From: Nematostella vectensis
Lineage: Eukaryota; Cnidaria; Anthozoa; Actiniaria; Edwardsiidae
Length of the DNA: 64,000 nt
Assembly: GCF_932526225.1 (NCBI RefSeq)
Contig: NC_064039.1
Span: 18,030,586 to 18,094,585, forward strand
Direction: 5' to 3'
Part shown: positions 24,388-35,798 of the stretch, one piece after another
Layout: each line of letters starts with the position of its first letter
Numbering within the stretch: the stretch's first letter is position 1
The notes under the pieces: model-generated
The model's input: only the letters and a program-made list of their open reading frames with translations
The model's database searches: none
What the model was told of the DNA's origin: nothing
Made by a program: the position numbers and the translations under genes

Positions 24388-24672
24388 CGTGTGCACTAAG
24401 ACGGCTCGCGAACAAGTGTGACTTGACGCTGACGCGCGCGTCCTTGACAATAGATAATGCATATTCCTCATGAATATGATAGATATGATCAGATATGATT
24501 GTTGCGTCGTGTTGGGTTCCCTGTTGATTTCTCGTCATTGGGCAATCACACTGTATAAGGTAAGGGTTTGGTGCTGTTGACCGCGATGTATGGTTCAAAA
24601 CACTAGGCGACCGCGGCATAGAGATAGCCAAGGAGATGGTAATTTATATTTAGTCCGATGCCCTGAAACAAA
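24388..24672 (-). promoter_or_regulatory. Candidate promoter of recombinase copy 1
   Basis: The 285 bp between the predicted ATG and the 204-bp repeats. On the minus strand it contains CCAAT within 'gattgcccaatgacgag' at 24537-24541, about 150 nt upstream of the ATG, and a CpG-rich stretch 'gacgcgcgcgtc' close to the start. No convincing TATA box is placed correctly. The call rests on position and motifs only. Confidence 0.4.
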
Positions 24673-25394
24673 ATTGTTCTTACTGTGGGAGCTGTTCGGT
24701 ATGCCTGTGGTGGTGACGTCATCACTTCAATGAAGCAATAATCAGAGACCCTAGCGTGAAGGTTAGATCGAGACGATTTTGCGGTAGTGCACACGTGAAG
24801 CCGACTTTGATTTCACCTTGACAAGGCGTCGTTTTTAGCGTGGCCTGTGAGGTGTCTCCCGAGATGCCTTACGGTCTTATTGTTCTCACTGTGGGGGAAG
24901 GGGGTTGCCTGTGGTGGTGACGTCATCACTTCAATGAAGCAATAATCAGAGATCCTAGCGTGAAGGTTAGATCGAGACGATTTTGCGGTAGTGCACACGT
25001 GAAGCCGACTTTGATTTCACCTTGACAACGCGTCGTTTTTAGCGTGGCCTGTGAGGTGTCTCCCGAGATGCCTTACGGTCTTATTGTTCTCACTGTGGGG
25101 GGGGGGGGGGTTGCCTGTGGTGGTGACGTCATCACTTCATGAAGCAATAATCAGAGATCCTAGCGTGAAGGTTAGATCGAAACGATTTTGCGGTAGTGCA
25201 CACGTGAAGCCGACTTTGATTTCACCTTGACAACGCGTCGTTTTGAGCGTGGCCTGTGAAGTGTCTCCCGAGATGCCTTACGGTCTTATTGTTCTCACTG
25301 TGGAGGGGGGGGTTGCCTGTGGTGGTGACGTCATCACTTCAATGAAGCAATAATCAGAGACCCTAGCGTGAAGGGAGAAGGTTAGATCGAGACT
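24673..25394 (-). repeat. 204-bp CRE/E-box tandem repeat, 4 copies (U2)
   Basis: Same four-copy array as in U1, including the shared variant third copy that lost one A after the CRE. It lies immediately upstream of the candidate promoter of recombinase copy 1, so this array would act on the intact copy. Confidence 0.9.
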
Positions 25395-25720
25395 GGTCGG
25401 GGGGTAGGTATAAGTCTGGCTTATACACGGGTAAATCCGTTTTTGCTAATATCTCCCAAACAGAAATAGCTATCATCACCAGACTTGGCAGCTACAACAT
25501 TGACATGGGTCCGCAGATTATTTTCGAGTATGTTGCCATGGCAACCAATTTAAGGAGGTTTGGGTGGGGCCCTATTGTTTTTTTCAGATGATACAATCAC
25601 TGTATTTTTGCTCCACCTTTGTAATGGATAGTCTCTAGATTCAAAGAATGGCCTATCAATACTCTGAGATTCGAGCTTCTTGAGAAACATGTTTATTCAT
25701 CTGAGAGATTATTTGTACAT

Positions 25721-25887
<167 letters not shown>

Positions 25888-25972
25888 GTAAGGATTATCA
25901 CTTTTCCTTCCAGGTAACCAAACAGAATGCATCCTCATCAAATCACTATCCACAGTCCTTCACAGTATGTTA

Positions 25973-27853
25973 TCAGTTGTTCCCTAAGACCGCCCTGTGT
26001 ATTTTTTTCAATGATGTGGCCAATTTGTAGAGGCCGGGAGAGTTTTTAATCTCTTTCACTTGGACGGGAACTAAGGCATCTAAGCTTTCTATCCAGCTGG
26101 CTTCATCGTAGTGAAAAGCGTACAGGCCTTTTTCCGCAGTGGCCTTGAACCACAGTAGCGAAGCCCTTCTACCGGGCATGAGGTTCTGAATTCTAGCTAG
26201 CAGAATGTTCGGATTTGCCAGAGTGCTGCCTTCTACTGTGAGAGCAACCCAGCTACCTTTATCAAGCCCTGCATTTCTGTAGGACGGCTGAGCTGATAGT
26301 GACTCGATTGTATTTTCTGCTAATTCTGAAGCAAGGCTGACAGCCAAACTCTTCTTTTCGCTGGAATTTCTACGGTCATAGGTGAGTTGAGCTTGCTTCC
26401 TTGTGTGTCTCAAGGCCGACGCCAAACTGTCTTTCATTGCGTCGGTGCACTGGCTGATAAAACAAAAGAAAGAAAGTCCTGGTTGTGAATTTTGCTTGCG
26501 GTGTGTAATTACTAATAGTTCTAAGTTATCATTACAGAATCGTTTTATTCGTGAAGAAAATGGCTGGTAAACACAGCATGGTGCCGTCCAGAGTCTTGTG
26601 GGGGAGTGAGTGATAATAGTCTGCAATTTCATCTACTTAGCATGGAATTCTCACCTGTCCCCATAACAATAAGTCACGAAGGAGCTTCTCAGAAGGTGCA
26701 AGTTGACACTCACTCCTGTTAGGTGGTAAAAGACAGACTTCATGTGGGTTGAGAATGCGGGACCACTACAGGGTTTTCCTTTATCTGTCTAAAAACAAAA
26801 AGAAGTAAAGAATCACTCATCAATTCAATATCAATTCAAATGCAATGATTTTTTTCCATGTAACCCCCCCTCCCCCCCTCCCCCCAAATTAGGGGGTTAT
26901 AAAATGACCCCACAAAGGGATAGTAGTTGTTTTAAATGCTTTCATAGCCACCCTATGTAGGATTGTTAGATGTTCAAAATATTAATTCACCACCAAAACT
27001 AACCCTTCCTAGGATTGTAATGAGAGTATAACCTTTCCTGGGATGAGTGATGATGTACAAAATGTCTTGTTGGGGTGAGACAATTGGTTGAGATAACTTT
27101 TCAAAGATGACTATTTCGCTGGGTTACTTTAGAAAGATAATTCGCAACCTTATAAGAATTAGGGTTAGGGTTAGGGTTAGGGTCCCATGTTCTATCCAAC
27201 AATCACTAGTTCCAAGAAGATCAGTGAGCCCTTTGAAGAAATATAATTGGAAACTGAAGAGTAATAACTTACCAGGAGAAGAAAATTGTTGGTTGTGCCA
27301 TCGTCAGAGGCGTCGAGAAGAATATATCTGTATTTGTCCAGATATTCCCTTATGATGACGTTCAATCTGTGATCTTCCTGAAAGTGAAAAAAAAAAAAAG
27401 AGAGTCAGCTAATATGATCACGTCACGGAGTCTACACAGAGTATTTAAGTAGAAAATATGTGAAAACAGTAGTAGCACTCATAAAATTCCATTTGTGATA
27501 AGAAGAAGATTAAATGGTTACTTTATTATAGTTTAAACAAATAATCGTGTTTTCCCATATGCTGTTGTCACGCAATCTACAAGCACATGTCAAAATGAAG
27601 GATAATTCACAAATGAAAGACTTACTGGCAAATTTGTGACATCAACCCCATGAGAGCCATATGTTTTGTAATCCTCGAATCTGAACATGAGGGTGCCATC
27701 TGAATTCAAGACTAATGAATTCAGTCCCTGGACGTGTTCTCTGTCACCGGACGGGGCAATTCGCAGTGTCCGGATCTCTTGTCCTCTGGAAGGAGGTATC
27801 AATACGAAAAGCGCGATCGACAGCAGATTCCTGCTCTCCCTAGCCTTGGCACT
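25973..27853 (-). pseudogene. Tyrosine recombinase copy 2, lacking exons 1-5
   Basis: Exons present: 6 (27853-27626), 7 (27377-27273), 8 (26788-26655) and 9 (26453-25973), all with intact splice sites. They encode residues 231-545, the whole catalytic domain with R253, H372, R375, H402 and Y411. Exons 1-5 are gone: the homologous sequence stops in intron 5 at about 27946, where the 4.26 kb foreign insert of U3 begins. The remnant has no start codon or core-binding domain of its own. The telomeric tract 27159-27182 lies in its intron 7. Confidence 0.85.
27159..27182 (+). repeat. Interstitial telomeric repeat 3 (U2/U3)
   Basis: Four TTAGGG copies with the same 'ttcgcaacc' left flank and 'tcccatgttctatcc' right flank as the U1/U2 tract. 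Confidence 0.98.
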
Positions 27854-28099
27854 CTAGACAAATCAAAGCAAACTTTTTTTAGCAAAATTGTGAGTCGAGT
27901 TCCGCTACCGCCGACCCAAGACGGCATGCCTCGACCTTTCCAACAACAATTCTTAAAGAATTGTAAAATTTTTTTGAGACGAGACGAGTACACACATTTA
28001 TGGTTTATAGTGCCAGTGCTCTTGAGTCTGCCAGCTTATATTATTATATGCTCCAAGTAACGCGGGAAACGGCCTTCTGCGTTTCTCTTACGGATCAAA

Positions 28100-28180
28100 T
28101 CCAAGATGGCGGTCGAGTTAGTTAAAGTGTCAAATCCCACCAATAAGAGCGCGTGTACCAATCAGCCAATCACTTTTCAT
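28100..28180. promoter_or_regulatory. CCAAT-rich, promoter-like stretch
   Basis: It contains 'ccaagatggcggtc', a YY1-like ATGGCGG element, followed by 'ccaccaataag', 'accaatcag' and 'gccaatcac', three CCAAT boxes within 40 bp. A frame of about 50 codons from the ATG in this element has no visible splice donor and is probably not coding. If it is a promoter, it might drive the + strand gene fragment downstream. Confidence 0.3.
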
Positions 28181-28186
28181 GATAAG

Positions 28187-28214
28187 AATCTCCGTGGATT
28201 TATCCACGGAGATT
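28187..28214. repeat. Perfect 13-bp inverted repeat with 2-bp loop
   Basis: The arm AATCTCCGTGGAT at 28187-28199 is followed by TT and its exact reverse complement at 28202-28214. It sits just downstream of the CCAAT cluster. Confidence 0.85.
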
Positions 28215-29392
28215 ATGCTAATTGGCCACGTGTGCTACAGAAGAGATTATTATATTCCTAAGGTGCGGAAAATTTGATGATATCTCAGGCTGGACGTTCT
28301 CATAAAAAAGATTCCTTTTAAAAATAGAGTTTAATGCGGGAGAATACAGTAAATGTATGGATATTTTATAATCAGCTCGAGAAAAGGTGACAGCCTAACC
28401 TTATTGGACAATAATCGCTGTTGTCATAACAGTTTCCAAAATAAGAAAATAAATGCCATACTTAGGATAGCTTCAAATCAATCTTATTGTCGAGAACATA
28501 TACCGAGAATTATCATTTCTACAATATTGAGCGATGTTATCACTTATAAATGATTCAGATTTCTCACCTTTCAAGTTGTCGGTAAGTAATCTACCTATAG
28601 AATGAACAACGTTTTTGGAAAACAGAAAGTTTAATTGAAGCATTTTATTCAGCGTGATCAGGTCGCAAAGGCGACATTTTGATGTCTTCAAACAACTTCA
28701 CAATGCCGTAATCTCGGTAGATAACAGGAATATAGAATATGCAGAACACAATTACTTATATTATTATCACCTATATCACTCTTCTCATATAATCAAGCGA
28801 TTATGAAGCGACTTGAAGGAATCATTTCTTACCTCGAGTAGATCCTTCATACGGCCTGTGTTTTTGATGGAGATCAGCACTTTATCAAGAAAATTCTTGT
28901 ATAAAAGAACCTTTGAAGATATCGTATCACTAGCTTTAGATAGCTATTTTATAGATCTCCTAATTGGATTGAAATTCCGAAATTTAGGACCTGAAATATT
29001 CCCTTTCGGTAATGGCAGCAAACAAACAACACTTTCCCGCCCAGCTAACATTTTCCAAAGGAAGCCCAAATATCTGGAAAGTTAATTCCTTTTTATTCTA
29101 TTTCGGAGCCTCCTAAAAGTCTTGAATTTCAAAATTTTCTGGGGAGAGCCCCAGACCCCCTAATAAAGATATGAATATGATACGCTTCTTGCCTGAACTT
29201 TCATGCCGTTTGAAGTTTTAATTTTTCGAATTTGCATTCATGTCCCCCCACTAACTTTTCAGATTGGTAGTATGAAAAGATATACAAACAAGATTTCTGG
29301 TGGCATAACGGGGCTTTAATAATGCTATTTAGCTTTTAACAATAATGACAAACATTTCACGGTGGAGTATACCCCCGGACCCCTATATATGA

Positions 29393-29459
29393 GTTTTCTA
29401 TGAGTCAATAGAAAGTGAACGAGGCGCGTAGCCTCGCCCCTATTTGACTCATAGAAAAC
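29393..29459. repeat. Inverted repeat with 16-bp perfect arms
   Basis: GTTTTCTATGAGTCAA at 29393-29408 is mirrored by TTGACTCATAGAAAAC at 29444-29459. A smaller hairpin, GAGGC/GCCTC, lies in the loop. It is possibly the remnant of a MITE-like element. Confidence 0.7.
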
Positions 29460-29479
29460 GAAAACGAGTAGTCTAATTG

Positions 29480-29672
29480 TTTTAGTATAAATCCACTCAC
29501 ATACTACCTTCAAATAGCTGACGATGATTTTAATAACAATTCATGTTGTTTTTGTGAAAAACGCCGTTTTTTTCGCTACTCGCTATCTATCGCTTCGCTC
29601 AATAGATAGTGAGTATGGGGGCCAATCAAATGGCAGGATTTGTGATAGTATGCGAGTAGATTTATACTAAAA
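29480..29672. mobile_element. Possible MITE with 27-bp terminal inverted repeats
   Basis: The arm starting TTTTAGTATAAATCC at 29480-29506 is the reverse complement of 29646-29672 with two mismatches. Inside, 'actcgctatctat' and 'atagatagtgagt' form another near-perfect hairpin. The 193-bp length, long inverted ends and lack of coding capacity fit a miniature inverted-repeat element. No target duplication is obvious. Confidence 0.4.
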
Positions 29673-29848
29673 TACTATATATACTCCTTGAATATGCTGA
29701 TTATATATGAGCCTGGGAGAACGTGCAGTACGTAAAGAGAATCTCACGACATTAATTTAAATAAAATACGATCTTTGGCCCTCGCGGTATGGGCAGATTG
29801 TCTTAGCAACTGGAAGTATTGACCATACAAATGTGCGCTTTTTCATAG

Positions 29849-32187
29849 GTGATTCACAACAGTGTCCCTGGTGAACCAAGAGAAGATCTCTACAATCTTT
29901 TGGATGCAAGAGAGGCTACAGGCCTCAGAATCAGTGTCCCAGCATACCGAAAAGTTGTCGACGAAATGTATTCAAACCCCAACGAGGGCAGATTAATTGT
30001 TTTGTGCAAAGATAAAAGCACGGAACTTTTGGTAGGTATTGCTATCTTTAAGCGTCAGAATATTGACGCAGATTTGGTGTCTCCTTTGCCACATTCTCAG
30101 GTCCCAGTGTTTGCTGCTGCAAGACATCAGTACTGGGTTCTGTCATACGTGGTCAGAAGGAAAGATTCTCGAGGTAAGTTGATTGGACATTGTTGCCTTT
30201 GTGTTGGAATAGAATATATTTATAGTAATTTTTCAGGTAACCGGGCAAACATTTCATTTTGGCTGCAAGTGGCGGGATCATTTAGAAATACAAGTGCTTT
30301 AAAACTTTACTTAGAGTACCAGTTCACAATTGTCGCGATGTATGGCGGCAATTCAATACTAATGTCTCTCTTAGATTTTGAGCAGGACACCCTTTTACGT
30401 ATTAATACTACATTGCTACGAAATTTGGAAGCAAGATATTTGCTGCCCACTCTGAAGAAACATTTAGAAACTCCGGAACGGAATACTGTTCAAGATTCCC
30501 AATCATCTATGATGGGTCAGGTAATAATTTATTGTAATTTATTATCATCATCATCAACATAATCATCATCATTATTATTATTAATTATAATCACTATTTT
30601 AATTCAGGCAACTGCTACGAGTACTGCAAGTGCAACTGAAGACACAGAAGGTATTCTAGGTATTCATAGCTCATATTAATGCTTCATGTTTATACATAAT
30701 TGTTGGATATGTGGGTAAGACTCATCAGGGGAAAATCACATATTACCCGCCCTACACCTGTGTATCGAGCACTGTTCTATAAACACCAGCACTGGCGCGC
30801 TAAGAACGTCTGAACTGACGCTTTATATGTTGATTCTACATATAGCAATGGATGACTCAGATGACGAATCAGACGTGGGATCAGGCCCTTCTGACCATGG
30901 TGAAGCACCTACGCGTAAACGCCCAAGGACAAGCGTAGATGCTAATCAAGACCATCATAGCAGGAGTATTGTAGTTCCTGGACCGGTAGTTGATAAGGTT
31001 GGAGGTGATTCAATTGACGATCTAATAAATTTTGTTTCAAGTTTACAATTTACAGGCTTTGTTGAGCATTTGTCGTGGAGGCCATCTCTTAGGTTGAGCG
31101 CTTATTCTGAAGACGAGCGCATGATGATAAGTAATATGTCCAGCATGATCGGTAACATCAAGAAGCACGATGGCAGGTTTGGACTTAGGCAACATTTAGA
31201 GATTGCCAAACAGATTGAAATCATAAGTAACACACACGGTCGTCACACGTATTGTATAGCCAACGATTTGTTTGGTCCAGGTAAGCCGATTCCAGACTTG
31301 AGCGTTGCATACGCTAAGGAAATATTGCGTGTTAGCTGGGCAGTCCATCGTTATCCCGTGCTGTCACGAGTCCAGCTCAGGTGGGTAGAAGCTATCAGAT
31401 TTCTCCCATTCATTTCACAAGTGCTAGATAAGTTATCGGTAGAAAACAGACCTTTTCCCGATAACATCCTGGAGGCCCAGAAAGGTCAGTATGCATATTA
31501 TCTTCGTATCAGTATTCAGTTTCCACAGAGAGTCGGGGATGGGGACGGCCTTCCTCTCTCTGATGTCAGAGCAATCCATGGATTTCTTGACAACGAGAGA
31601 GACCTGACAGATGACGAGACAGCTGATATTCTTTGGGAGCCGTTCAAGCCATTCTTTGGTCTCAAAGGCTCTCCAGACATCACGGGTAAGCAGGTGAGAT
31701 CTCGCATTGTGGGATACGACACGCAGGAAGCGCCAAAACCTCAAGACACAGTACCACAGATCTTTTGGTCAAAAGGTAGGGATTTTCTAGAGTCTCAATT
31801 GGAGCATTTACGACAAGGTACGCCATTTGAGCATGCATGTGTCTTGTTAGATGTATTTGGAGTAGATATTTTTGATAGATTTCTTGTAGATGTACGCGGA
31901 GTCTACGACGCAAGACTGGGTGACTCGACAGCAACGCTTCGTCGCTTTGAGATGGCCGAGAGAGCGCTAGAAAGCGGTTATGCTTTTCCAACGGTGAACT
32001 ATTACACTAATGAAGTTCTAATGGAAAAGTTCCAGGAAAGCATATCACAAAAGCGCGGGGGATTCTCCATTGAAGGTAGGTTTATTAACCCTTCTGTGTG
32101 CAGATTACAGAGATATCGTCAGCAAATTCATCGCTCACTACGACGTAGAAGGCAATACTACGAGTAACCTTCGAGAACTACGTACAG
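29849..32187 (+). pseudogene. Fragment of an unrecognised multi-exon gene
   Basis: Predicted exons 29849-30173, 30237-30520, 30608-30650, 30846-32075 and 32104-32187 join in phase across GT-AG introns and give at least 655 residues without a stop. The 63-nt first intron is also open in frame, so its removal is uncertain. The first exon follows a 'tttttcatag' acceptor, so earlier exons are probably missing or unrecognised. The last exon ends in a donor (GTAATT at 32188) only 17 nt before unit sequence resumes, so the 3' end is cut off. In the large exon an acidic stretch with repeated Asp/Glu and a basic TRKRPRTS motif, a possible nuclear localisation signal, precede an apparently folded alpha-helical region. 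I do not recognise the family. It is probably a host or other-element gene captured by the subtelomere. Confidence 0.55.
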
Positions 32188-32482
32188 GTAATTCATTTGG
32201 CCCTGCCATCGTGTGCACTAAGACGGCTCGCGAACAAGTGTGACTTGACGATGACGCGCGCGTCCTTGACAATAGATAATGCATATTCATGGGCAGATCA
32301 GATATGGTTGTTGCGTCGTGTTGGGTGCCCTGTTGATTTCTCGTCATTGGGCAATCACACTGTATTGGGTAAGGGTTTGGTGCTGTTGACCGCGATGTAT
32401 GGTTTAAAACACTAGGCGAACGCGGCATAGAGATAGCCAAGGAGATGGTAATTTATATTTAGAACGATGACCTGAAACAAAA

Positions 32483-34840
32483 TTGTTCTTACTGTGGGAG
32501 CTGTTCGGTATGCCTGTGGTGGTGACGTCATCACCTCAATGAAGCAATAATCAGAGATCCTAGCGTGAAGGTTAGATCGAGACGATTTTGCGGTAGTGCA
32601 CACGTGAAGCTGACTTTGATTTCACCTTGACAACGCGTCGTTTTTAGCGTGGCCTGTAAGGTGTCTTCCGAGATGCCTTACGGTCTTATTGTTCTCACTG
32701 TGGGGGAAGGGGGTTGCCTGTGGTGGTGACGTCATCACTTCAATGAAGCAATAATCAGAGATCATAGCGTGAAGGTTAGATCGAGACGATTTTGCGGTAG
32801 TGCACACGTGAAGCCGACTTTGATTTCACCTTGACAACGCGTCGTTTTTAGCGTGGTCTGTAAGGTGTCTTCCGAGATGCCTTACGGTCTTATTGTTCTC
32901 ACTGTGGGGGGGGGGGGGGAGGTTGCCTGTGGTGGTGACGTCATCACTTCAATGAAGCAATAATCAGAGAACCTAGCGTGAAGGTTAGATCGAGACGATT
33001 TTGCGGTAGTGCACACGTGAAGCCGACTTTGATTTCACCTTGACAACGCGTCGTTTTTAGCGTGGCCTGTAAGGTGTCTCCCGAGATGCCTTACGGTCTT
33101 ATTGTTCTCACTGTGGGGGAAGGGGGTTGCCTGTGGTGGTGACGTCATCACTTCAATGAAGCAATAATCAGAGATCCTAGCGTGAAGGTTAGATCGAGAC
33201 GATTTTGCGGTAGTGCACACGTGAAGCCGACTTTGATTTCACCTTGACAACGCGTCGTTTTTAGCGTGGCCTGTAAGGTGTCTCCCGAGATGCCTTACGG
33301 TCTTATTGTTCTCACTGTGGGGGAGGGGGGTTGCCTGTGGTGGTGACGTCATCACTTCAATGAAGCAATAATCAGAGATCCTAGCGTGAAGGTTAGATCG
33401 AGACGATTTTGCGGTAGTGCACACGTGAAGCCGACTTTGATTTCACCTTGACAACGCGTCGTTTTTAGCGTGGCCTGTAAGGTGTCTCCCGAGATGCCTT
33501 ACGGTCTTATTGTTCTCACTGTGGGGGAAGGGGGTTGCCTGTGGTGGTGACGTCATCACTTCAATGAAGCAATAATCAGAGATCCTAGCGTGAAGGTTAG
33601 ATCGAGACGATTTTGCGGTAGTGCACACGTGAAGCCGACTTTGATTTCACCTTGACAACGCGTCGTTTTTAGCGTGGCCTGTAAGGTGTCTCCCGAGATG
33701 CCTTACGGTCTTATTGTTCTCACTGTGGGGGAGGGGGGTTGCCTGTGGTGGTGACGTCATCACTTCAATGAAGCAATAATCAGAGATCCTAGCGTGAAGG
33801 TTAGATCGAGACGATTTTGCGGTAGTGCACACGTGAAGCCGACTTTGATTTCACCTTGACAACGCGTCGTTTTTAGCGTGGCCTGTAAGGTGTCTCCCGA
33901 GATGCCTTACGGTCTTATTGTTCTCACTGTGGGGGAAGGGGGTTGCCTGTGGTGGTGACGTCATCACTTCAATGAAGCAATAATCAGAGATCCTAGCGTG
34001 AAGGTTAGATCGAGACGATTTTGCGGTAGTGCACACGTGAAGCCGACTTTGATTTCACCTTGACAACGCGTCGTTTTTAGCGTGGCCTGTAAGGTGTCTT
34101 CCGAGATGCCTTACGGTCTTATTGTTCTCACTGTGGGGGAACGGGGTTGCCTGTGGTGGTGACGTCATCACTTCAATGAAGCAATAATCAGAGATCCTAG
34201 CGTGAAGGTTAGATCGAGACGATTTTGCGGTAGTGCACACGTGAAGCCGACTTTGATTTCACCTTGACAACGCGTCGTTTTTAGCGTGGCCTGTAAGGTG
34301 TCTTCCGAGATGCCTTACGGTCTTATTGTTCTCACTGTGGGGGAGGGGGGTTGCCTGTGGTGGTGACGTCATCACTTCAATGAAGCAATAATCAGAGAAC
34401 CTAGCGTGAAGGTTAGATCGAGACGATTTTGCGGTAGTGCACACGTGAAGCCGACTTTGATTTCACCTTGACAACGCGTCGTTTTTAGCGTGGCCTGTAA
34501 GGTGTCTTCCGAGATGCCTTACGGTCTTATTGTTCTCACTGTGGGGGAGGGGGGTTACCTGGGGTGGTGACGTCATCAATTCAATGAAGCAATAATCAGA
34601 GATCCTAGCGTGAAGGTTAGATCGAGACGATTTTGCGGTAGTGCACACGTGAAGCCGACTTTGATTTTACCTTGACAACGCGTCGTTTTTAGCGTGGCCT
34701 GTAAGGTGTCTCCCGAGATGCCTTACGGTCTTCTTGTTCTCACTGTGGGGGAGGGGGGTTACCTGTGGTGGTGACGTCATCACCTCAATGAAGCAATAAT
34801 CAGAGATCCTAGCGTGAAGGGAGAAGGTTAGATCGAGACT
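32483..34840 (-). repeat. 204-bp CRE/E-box tandem repeat, 12 copies (U3)
   Basis: Twelve copies at a regular 203-205 bp spacing, CREs near 32525, 32728, 32939 and so on to 34773. Several adjacent copies are identical, alternating between two G-run variants ('gggggaaggggg' and 'gggggagggggg'), which suggests amplification in two-copy blocks. The array sits next to the captured gene fragment, because exon 1 of this unit was lost. Confidence 0.92.
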
Positions 34841-35166
34841 GGTCGGGGGGTAGGTATAAGTCTGGCTTATACACGGGTAAATCCGTTTTTGCTTATATCT
34901 CCAAAACAGAAATAGCTATCATCACCAGACTTGGCAGCTACAACATTGACATGGGTCCGCAGATTATTTTCGAGTATGTTGCCATGGCAACCAATTTATG
35001 GAGGTTTGGGTGGGGCCCTATTGTTTTTTTCAGATGATACAATCACTGTATTTTTGCTCCACCTTTGTAATGGATAGTCTCTAGATTCAAAGAATGGCCT
35101 ATCAATACTCTGATATTCGAGCTTCTTGACAAACATGTTTATTCTTCTGAGAGATTATTTGTACAT

Positions 35167-35167
<1 letters not shown>

Positions 35168-35197
<30 letters not shown>
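35168..35197. repeat. (AAT)n microsatellite, U3, short
   Basis: Only about ten AAT copies, followed by the constant 'ggtaaggattatcac' flank and the partial exon 9 duplicate. Confidence 0.9.
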
Positions 35198-35283
35198 GGT
35201 AAGGATTATCACTTTTCCTTCCAGGTAACCAAACAGAATGCATCCTCATCAAATCACTATCCACAGTCCTTCACAGTATGTTA

Positions 35284-35465
35284 TCAGTTGTTCCCTAAGA
35301 CCACCCTGTGTATTTTTTTCAATGATGTGGTCAATTTGTAGAGGCCGGGAGAGTTTTTAATCTCTTTCACTTGGACGGGAACTAAGGCATCTAAGCTTTC
35401 TATCCAGCTGGCTTCATCGTAGTGAAAAGCGTACAGGCCTTTTTCCGCAGTGGCCTTGAACCACA
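35284..35465 (-). pseudogene. Duplicated 3' end of recombinase exon 9 (U3)
   Basis: A 182-bp copy of the last ~60 codons of exon 9, ending in the same GNN-stop. It breaks at 'ttgaaccaca' and is replaced by 'ctgtatttttttgctccacc', copied from the spacer. The full exon 9 lies to the right at 35799-36279. The duplicate falls in the 3'UTR of copy 3. Confidence 0.85.
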
Positions 35466-35528
35466 CTGTATTTTTTTGCTCCACCATTGTAATGGATAGT
35501 CTCTAGATTCAAAGAATGGCCTATCACT

Positions 35529-35530
35529 AC

Positions 35531-35563
<33 letters not shown>

Positions 35564-35636
35564 GATAATGATAATGATAATGATAATGATAATGATAATG
35601 ATAATGATAATGATAATGATAATGATAATGATAATG

Positions 35637-35712
<76 letters not shown>
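35529..35712. repeat. (ATGATA)n / (AAT)n compound microsatellite, U3
   Basis: Alternating ATGATA hexamers for about 130 bp, then plain AAT. It yields Asp-Asn and Leu-Ser frames that are not genes. It lies between the partial and full exon 9 copies. Confidence 0.95.
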
Positions 35713-35798
35713 GGTAAGGATTATCACTTTTCCTTCCAGGTAACCAAACAGAATGCATCCTCATCAAATCACTATCCACAGTCCTTTACAGTATGTTA

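Larger units (their letters stand above)
27947..32204. other. Foreign 4.26 kb block replacing recombinase exons 1-5
   Basis: Sequence with no similarity to any other part of the window. The left breakpoint falls in intron 5 after 'cctttccaacaa'. On the right, unit sequence resumes with 'gccatcgtgtgcactaagac', which begins at the recombinase start codon. It is AT-rich on the left (28220-29840), where I find no convincing gene, and it holds a multi-exon + strand gene fragment on the right. There are no long terminal repeats and no duplicated ends, and it replaces unit DNA rather than being simply inserted, which suggests recombination or end-joining capture. Confidence 0.8.

Noticed and set aside
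28813-29085. A 90-codon + strand frame upstream of the captured gene fragment
   Set aside because: It lies in AT-rich sequence, shows no in-phase splice link to the exon at 29849 that I could support, and has no recognisable domain.
32483-34840. CRISPR-like array
   Set aside because: The 204-bp repeats are nearly identical along their whole length with no unique spacers, and the genome is eukaryotic.
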